Source of the DNA: Struthio camelus
Taxonomy: Eukaryota > Chordata > Aves > Struthioniformes > Struthionidae
NCBI RefSeq assembly: GCF_040807025.1
Contig: NC_090945.1
Coordinates: 38,495,088 to 38,559,087 of the forward strand
Reading direction: 5' to 3'
Length of the DNA: 64,000 nucleotides
Shown: piece by piece, positions 58,664 to 64,000 of the stretch
Layout of the letters: each line of letters starts with the position of its first letter
Position numbering within the stretch: the stretch's first letter is position 1
The notes under the pieces: generated by a model
The model's database searches: none
What the model was told of the DNA's origin: nothing
What the model saw: only the letters and a program-made list of their open reading frames with translations
Made by a program: the position numbers and the translations under genes

Positions 58664-61600
58664 GTAAGAACTTGAAGTAAAATCTCCCTCTCACGTGACG
58701 TGGTAGGAATTGGTGTGAATTCTGACTGGTCTTGGTTTATCTCTCTCTCCCGTGGCTCATTCTCGCTGCAAATTTGTCTGGATTTGGGGCGGAGGGGAGC
58801 AACAGAGAGGATAAACTCTTTGTTCTTATTGGTACGAATTTGTTTTTCAGAGAGCTAGCAGGATTTTATTATTTTAACTTGGTAAGTGCTATGATTTGAT
58901 CACCTGCTAAAATTAATACGTAAATAAGTGAAGGGAGGGAGCTGAAGGCATCTGTACCTACTCTTACTGGTAAGCCCTTGAGTTTTCGGTGTGGAACAGA
59001 AGTGCATTTAACTGTAATTTCTCTCCTCAGCTCTTCCCTTGCGTCAGTTGTGAAATCAATATGTTCTGTATGCAAACATGTATCAGGCAAGAATATCCTC
59101 TTGCAAAGATTAATATGTCCAGAAACGTCTGAGAAGGGAAGTACTAATATGACAGTGAGGAAACAACAAAACATAATATGATGGGTGAGGAAACCTGTTA
59201 CTTAGTAAGATAACTTAAAATTTTTAATGTTAATTAATGTTGCTTTCACTCCAGTGAACACTTTATTGTGTCTGCCTTGCCTTTTCTGGACAATAAAATA
59301 GCCTGCCTGACTTTCTGGCATAATCAGAAGAGTATGTCACTGATTTCACTTCTAGTGGTGAGAAGGTATATTCCAAGCACTTTTAAATTCAGACATTCTC
59401 TGGTGAACTGATAAGTAATGCTTCTAGTTCTTAAATTGTGATTTATGGACAGCCTCTTTGTGAGGCCTGAACTTCATTGTCTCAAGTGATCTTTCTGTAA
59501 AGTAATTGGGAGGTAGAAATGTGGAATTGAGCACCCTTGTCTCTCTGTATGCATGCTGACTCTCTGTATTCATGCTCTGCATTAAACAAAATACAGAGGG
59601 CATAGGGTTAAGAAATGTAACTATGTACGAGTTCTTAGTGAGGAAATGGGGAATTGAAGTTGACGGTATCTTGCAGAATTTGGAAGATATCAAAATAAAA
59701 TAAAAAACAAGGACAAGCTGAGAAACTCGTGTGTTGATAGTGTGCACTAAGTGCATTGTACGTAGGTCAAAATAAGGGGTTTAAAACAGTCATGTGTGTT
59801 GCAGTTTGAAACCCTATGTTGGGAAGGAGCAATTAAGGCCAGCTTTAGAGGTTCATTCATCTCTACGCTATTTTCAGGCTATGTTCATCTTTGCATCAGG
59901 ATATCTCATTGCAGCAAGTGACCTTTCTATACTGCATGGAGGTATATAGTACCCCTTCCTGTATGTTTTTTGAAGAAGTTCTCTTTCAGGATCGTCGCGT
60001 ATTAAAAACCTAGATGTAGCAAAAATGATAAGTTCCATGTGGCAACAGAACGTAGCCCCAGCATACAGTGGTTGGGGCAGTGAAAACCCCAGCGTGCTCT
60101 AAAGTTCATGTGTTTCCATGCGTTGCTTGAAACCTGGTGCATCCTGAGGAGATGCAGAGTGATGTTAGAGATTCGAATTAGAGGTTTGCAAAACAAGTAG
60201 TCTCCAAGATACAGTCTCTTGGAAACAAAAATCTGCCTTGCTACAAGTTAACGTATCTGTGCACACGTGGGAGCTGATAGGGTGGTCCAACGCATCTCTG
60301 CTGTTTGGTGCCTATCCACTCTGGTTCAGGGCTCCCACATGGTCTCCGCAGATGGCAGGCAGTAAGGGTATATGACTTGCCTTGGTGAGTGGCTTATGCT
60401 GCTTAAGTGCCAAAAATTCTAGTTGGCTGCTAAGCCGTGCCAAGCATGCTGCAACAGTGTGTCAGACAGCAATGAGCAATTTCTTGTGTGTTAATGGATT
60501 TTGCAGTGCTAGTTGCTTAGTGAGGAAGGAAGGAGGTAGTGCTGAAATGCTGTATGTTAATGGCAATGTAGAAGCACAGACATGCTATAGCTTGCATGTT
60601 TAAAGTTACTATAGCCATAATTCAGCAAACATGTTGAGATTTGAGGCACAGGCAATGTTTGTGATATCTGTTGCTGGTGCTGTAAGCCACCACTCACTTA
60701 TTTTAATGTTTTAAAATATGATGGTTATCCTCAGTTCACTGTAATAAAAGGTATAGAAGTTGAAAGGAACCAAGGACAGGCTGAGGAAATACACAGCCTC
60801 CATGTGATCTTGTGGAGGGAGTGTTAGCCTATGGCTGCAGAAGCTGACCTGGCAATGCCTCTGGCCTGACGGGCCAGAGGTGGACAAGCCATTCTGCATT
60901 TCAGTACCTCTGTTCCTTTATGCGTAAAACATAGCTGATATTAGAAAGTGCTTTATGATCTAGCAGTGAAAAATGCTCTTTTGAGTTTAAAAGATGGGAG
61001 TAACCTAGTTGCTTTAAGATGTCAACATCAAATTTTCATGATAACTTCAAGTGCCTAAATTTAAGCATCGCTTAGGTCCAGACCTGAAAAAATCAGGATG
61101 GGTCTAAAGTGCTATACTTTTTCATGGCCAGGGACAAGTGCTCTTTTTGCTCAAGCGGCGTACCTCTTTGTACTGTGGTGTAGCTTCAGTGGAAGCAGAG
61201 TTATGCTTTAGCTGGTGATGAGGATGCTCCCCAGGGAGTGTGGAGGAGTTTCATGAGTTCGTTCCTTCTCCAGAGATCGCTATTGATTATTCATTTATCA
61301 CTGGATAAATGAATGAGCAGTTCTGGAAAAAAGTTCTCTCTTCTTGTTGGAACTTACAGAAGTGCATGTCCTTTTAATTCCTCACTTCCTAGCGCTCTGT
61401 ATGGACCAGGTAGGAACCCAGCTCAGGTTATCAAAACCCAGTTCTGGAGTCTCAGTACTAAACTTCATCATCATAACAGAAGTCCCTTTGGACATTTGAG
61501 TAAATGCTTTCCTTTTGAAAAACAATCCCTCAGCAAACCCTTAGGAGATTATTTAACGTATTTCCTTAACTAAGAGCTTAATTTGCTCTGTGGTTTCACA

Positions 61601-64000
61601 TAGTTTGAGCCTCTGAAAAGTAGGGGAAGAAGAGTTTAGTTTACGCACCAGCTCCAACTTACATTCAGCATCCTTGGGTGGTGGCACAGTATGGCACAGC
61701 ATACATTCACTAGGCTATAGCTAACCTGGCAGTGGAGTAGGCAGAACCAGATAATCGCTAGCCAGGGGAGCTGATCTTGCTTTCTCCTATGACCCTCCCT
61801 GCTTCTGCCTTCCGCTCCCACCCATCTGTGTGCTGGCACTAGTACTCATTGGACCCTCTGTAAACAGATTAAAATCACTAACCCAGCAGAATGTTCTTGG
61901 GGGGTTTTGTTTGTTTCCTACTGGGGTAGTTTCTGTTATTTTAGTGAGTTTAGATGGCTCATGTAAGGGTCATGTGAATTTTAGAGCCTGTGCAAAGGAC
62001 AGGAGAGGAGGAAGAGAGAGAAGAAAGATGAGAGGTGAACAGGATATGCCTCTTCTCCCCTCCCGGACATGCTTTCTGTCTGTTTTCCCTATGCTGGCTC
62101 TGATGCTCGTTCCACCTTCTTGAGAGCTGACTCAGCCTGTTAATCCAGCAGAAAACTAACTAATGAGAGGAGCACCAGTGCCAGCCTAAGGGAAAGAGCA
62201 GGCCAGGGATGTGGCAGGGAGAACGAGAGAGGGTAGGACAGCCCTTATGGGTGGTAGTAAGCTGTTAGGTTCATTCAACCACACTGTGGAACTGCACCTT
62301 TCCTCAACTGCTCCAGGCTGTGTGTGACTTGGGGAATAGAGCCCAAAATATTAAACTCAGTAGTGATGATTATAAAGTAAACTGGAAACTGAAGCAGGAA
62401 GTTGTCTGTATCCTTCCTAATCTGCAACACCTGAGCCCGTGCCTCTAGGTAGTTCTGTGCCTGCTAAATTATGTAAACTGTATCCCGCCGTGTGAAACCC
62501 CATTATTCTTATCCAGAGAGTACATCTAACGTTCTGCTTTCGTTTATCTGTCGTAAAACCACATTCTTATGTCCCTATGCATTATGGACGATCTCGTGGC
62601 AAGAAACCCCCATTGCATTTCTGCAGACAACCATTACAAACTCGGCATTGAAATGAGGCTTCCTGGGTCTCCCAGAATTCTCCTCTGAGTCTTTGCTGTT
62701 GGTTGCAAATTTATGTCAGAGTTGAGGAGTAGATTTCTTCTTAACATCATCAAAACTTCACCGTGGCACCCAAACATCCATTTCCCTTGCCTTCGTACAG
62801 CTGCATCCAAAACAGTACATATTGCACTGGTAGATTAAAACTGGTCAGGTGATGTACTATCACCCCACGTTGTCTGCTCCTGATTTCAGTGCACAAGGTG
62901 TTGAGATAGTTTTCAATCCAGTGTATATCAGCCTATGATGGTAAACAGATTCATGAGTGTCTCAGCTGTCCTTGCTTGAAGGATTGTACTGTTTATGAAA
63001 GAGAGGTGGCAAGCCTGTGAGGCAGTGACACTTGCATTTCCTGGCAAGCATGTGGCAAAATGCAGGTGCTGAGATGGTATTAAGTATTTGAGGAGGTTGT
63101 AATATTTCTGGAGTAGCATAAACAAAAGTTTAATAGTTTCCACTGGCAGGAGAGTCAAGAAAGATGGGAATGGAGAAAATCCTCCTGAACTTATCTAAAA
63201 TAAATCATAAGGAACCGTATGAGTTTGTTTTTTTTGGTATGGAGGATCCCAGTGAAACTAGGACATTCTGTTCTCAGTTCTTAATTATGGTTCAGTGTAA
63301 CTTCTCTAGACGAATCAGGAAGACAGAGGGTATCATTGATGGGCAGCACTTTGAAAACATCTTAGGTGGCAAAGAGAGATTTGGTATGTGCCGAACCGAT
63401 ACCAGTATAGCAGGTGTGTATGAATATAAGACAAGGATCAGCTTTATTAAAATCAGGGGTAGTGTTTAAAGGGTAAAAAGTGAAAACGTGGTAGGAAATC
63501 ATGTCCAGGCAGCTTTGGGTAGGGACAAAAGCAAATGAAAGCTCAGGGGGGAAGAAGAGTAGACAATAGGAGCAGATGTTAAGGCTGAGTTTCGAAATCT
63601 GATATGGAATGTGTGTATTCAATATGACATAGATACCACGTTTTTGTGCAAAGAGTAGGAACTTGTATTTTTGGAGTATCTGCTAGGCCTCCTTTCTCCT
63701 TCTTACTCTCCCTTCTGGAATCTCCTTCAAAGTAGTTAAGTAGTGACAGATTTTTTCAAACTCTTTTGATAATCTTAAAGTGGATTCACAAGCAAAGAAT
63801 GACCAAAATCTGAACCATGTATTTTGATTATGTGCTTGCACAGGGAAGTAGAAAATGTAGTGTAGAATCATATACAGAGCAAGGAGAATGTAAGGTACTT
63901 GAAAGAGTAAAAAGGTTAGAGCGTTTGTTTTATGCTGTGCTGATAAGGCAAATGCAACGCTATATGTTATCATTTGTTGTGTTTCTTCAAGGGAAGAAAT
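58664..64000 (+). other. FHDC1: FHDC1 intron 2 (partial)
   Basis: I looked for the next expected FH2 segment (the mammalian region around NIGIFLKQFKK) on the plus strand and did not find it, so exon 3 is probably beyond the window. The stretch holds a hairpin at 60858-60880 and no recognised repeat, RNA gene or other gene. Confidence 0.6.

Noticed and set aside
63164-63469. 101-codon open frame near the right edge, considered as FHDC1 exon 3
   Set aside because: The translation does not resemble the FH2 domain segment expected after exon 2.

Overview
The window is vertebrate nuclear DNA, most likely from a bird. It has intron-split genes with GT-AG borders, AT-rich introns and intergenic DNA, and two CpG islands at promoters. 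It also has a 5'-truncated CR1 LINE of avian type at 17.9-18.6 kb, ending in the CR1 signature octamer, and an old MIR-like CORE-SINE at 25.8 kb. The low density of recognisable repeats also fits a bird. No bacterial, CRISPR or phage-type features are present.

The gene order is TIGD4 (minus strand, cut by the left edge), ARFIP1 (plus strand, complete) and FHDC1 (plus strand, cut by the right edge). As I recall, this is the order on human 4q31.3. TIGD4 is a domesticated pogo/Tigger transposase of which 226 N-terminal codons are visible. It is divergent from ARFIP1, and the two appear to share a CpG-island promoter (about 0.64-1.95 kb) with a tandem pair of ETS/GABP-type motifs. ARFIP1 (arfaptin-1) is fully resolved. 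Exon 1 is non-coding, exon 2 is optional and in frame, and eight further exons encode a 372-residue protein with a conserved PKD-type serine and the BAR-type arfaptin homology domain. The 3' UTR runs to about 47.7 kb. A second CpG island at 53.5-54.5 kb holds the FHDC1 promoter and non-coding first exon. The first FHDC1 coding exon at 58.18-58.66 kb encodes the FH1 proline-rich region and the beginning of the FH2 domain.

The three genes are not an operon. They share an address rather than a pathway, although ARFIP1 (trans-Golgi membrane shaping) and FHDC1 (actin, microtubules and Golgi) both act at the Golgi.

The most interesting points concern transcript structure. ARFIP1 exon 2 begins at a dual AG|GT site that recreates a strong donor once it is joined to exon 1, so it may be a recursive-splicing exon that switches a 29-residue N-terminal extension on or off. 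Exon 5 is a frame-neutral 96-nt cassette followed by a stop codon and an AATAAA signal that could give a short form without the BAR domain. FHDC1 has two upstream ORFs and two candidate first-exon donors. The intergenic region holds a perfect 26-bp palindrome and a strong hairpin that I cannot assign to a known element. I found no clear sign of a wholly new multi-gene system.
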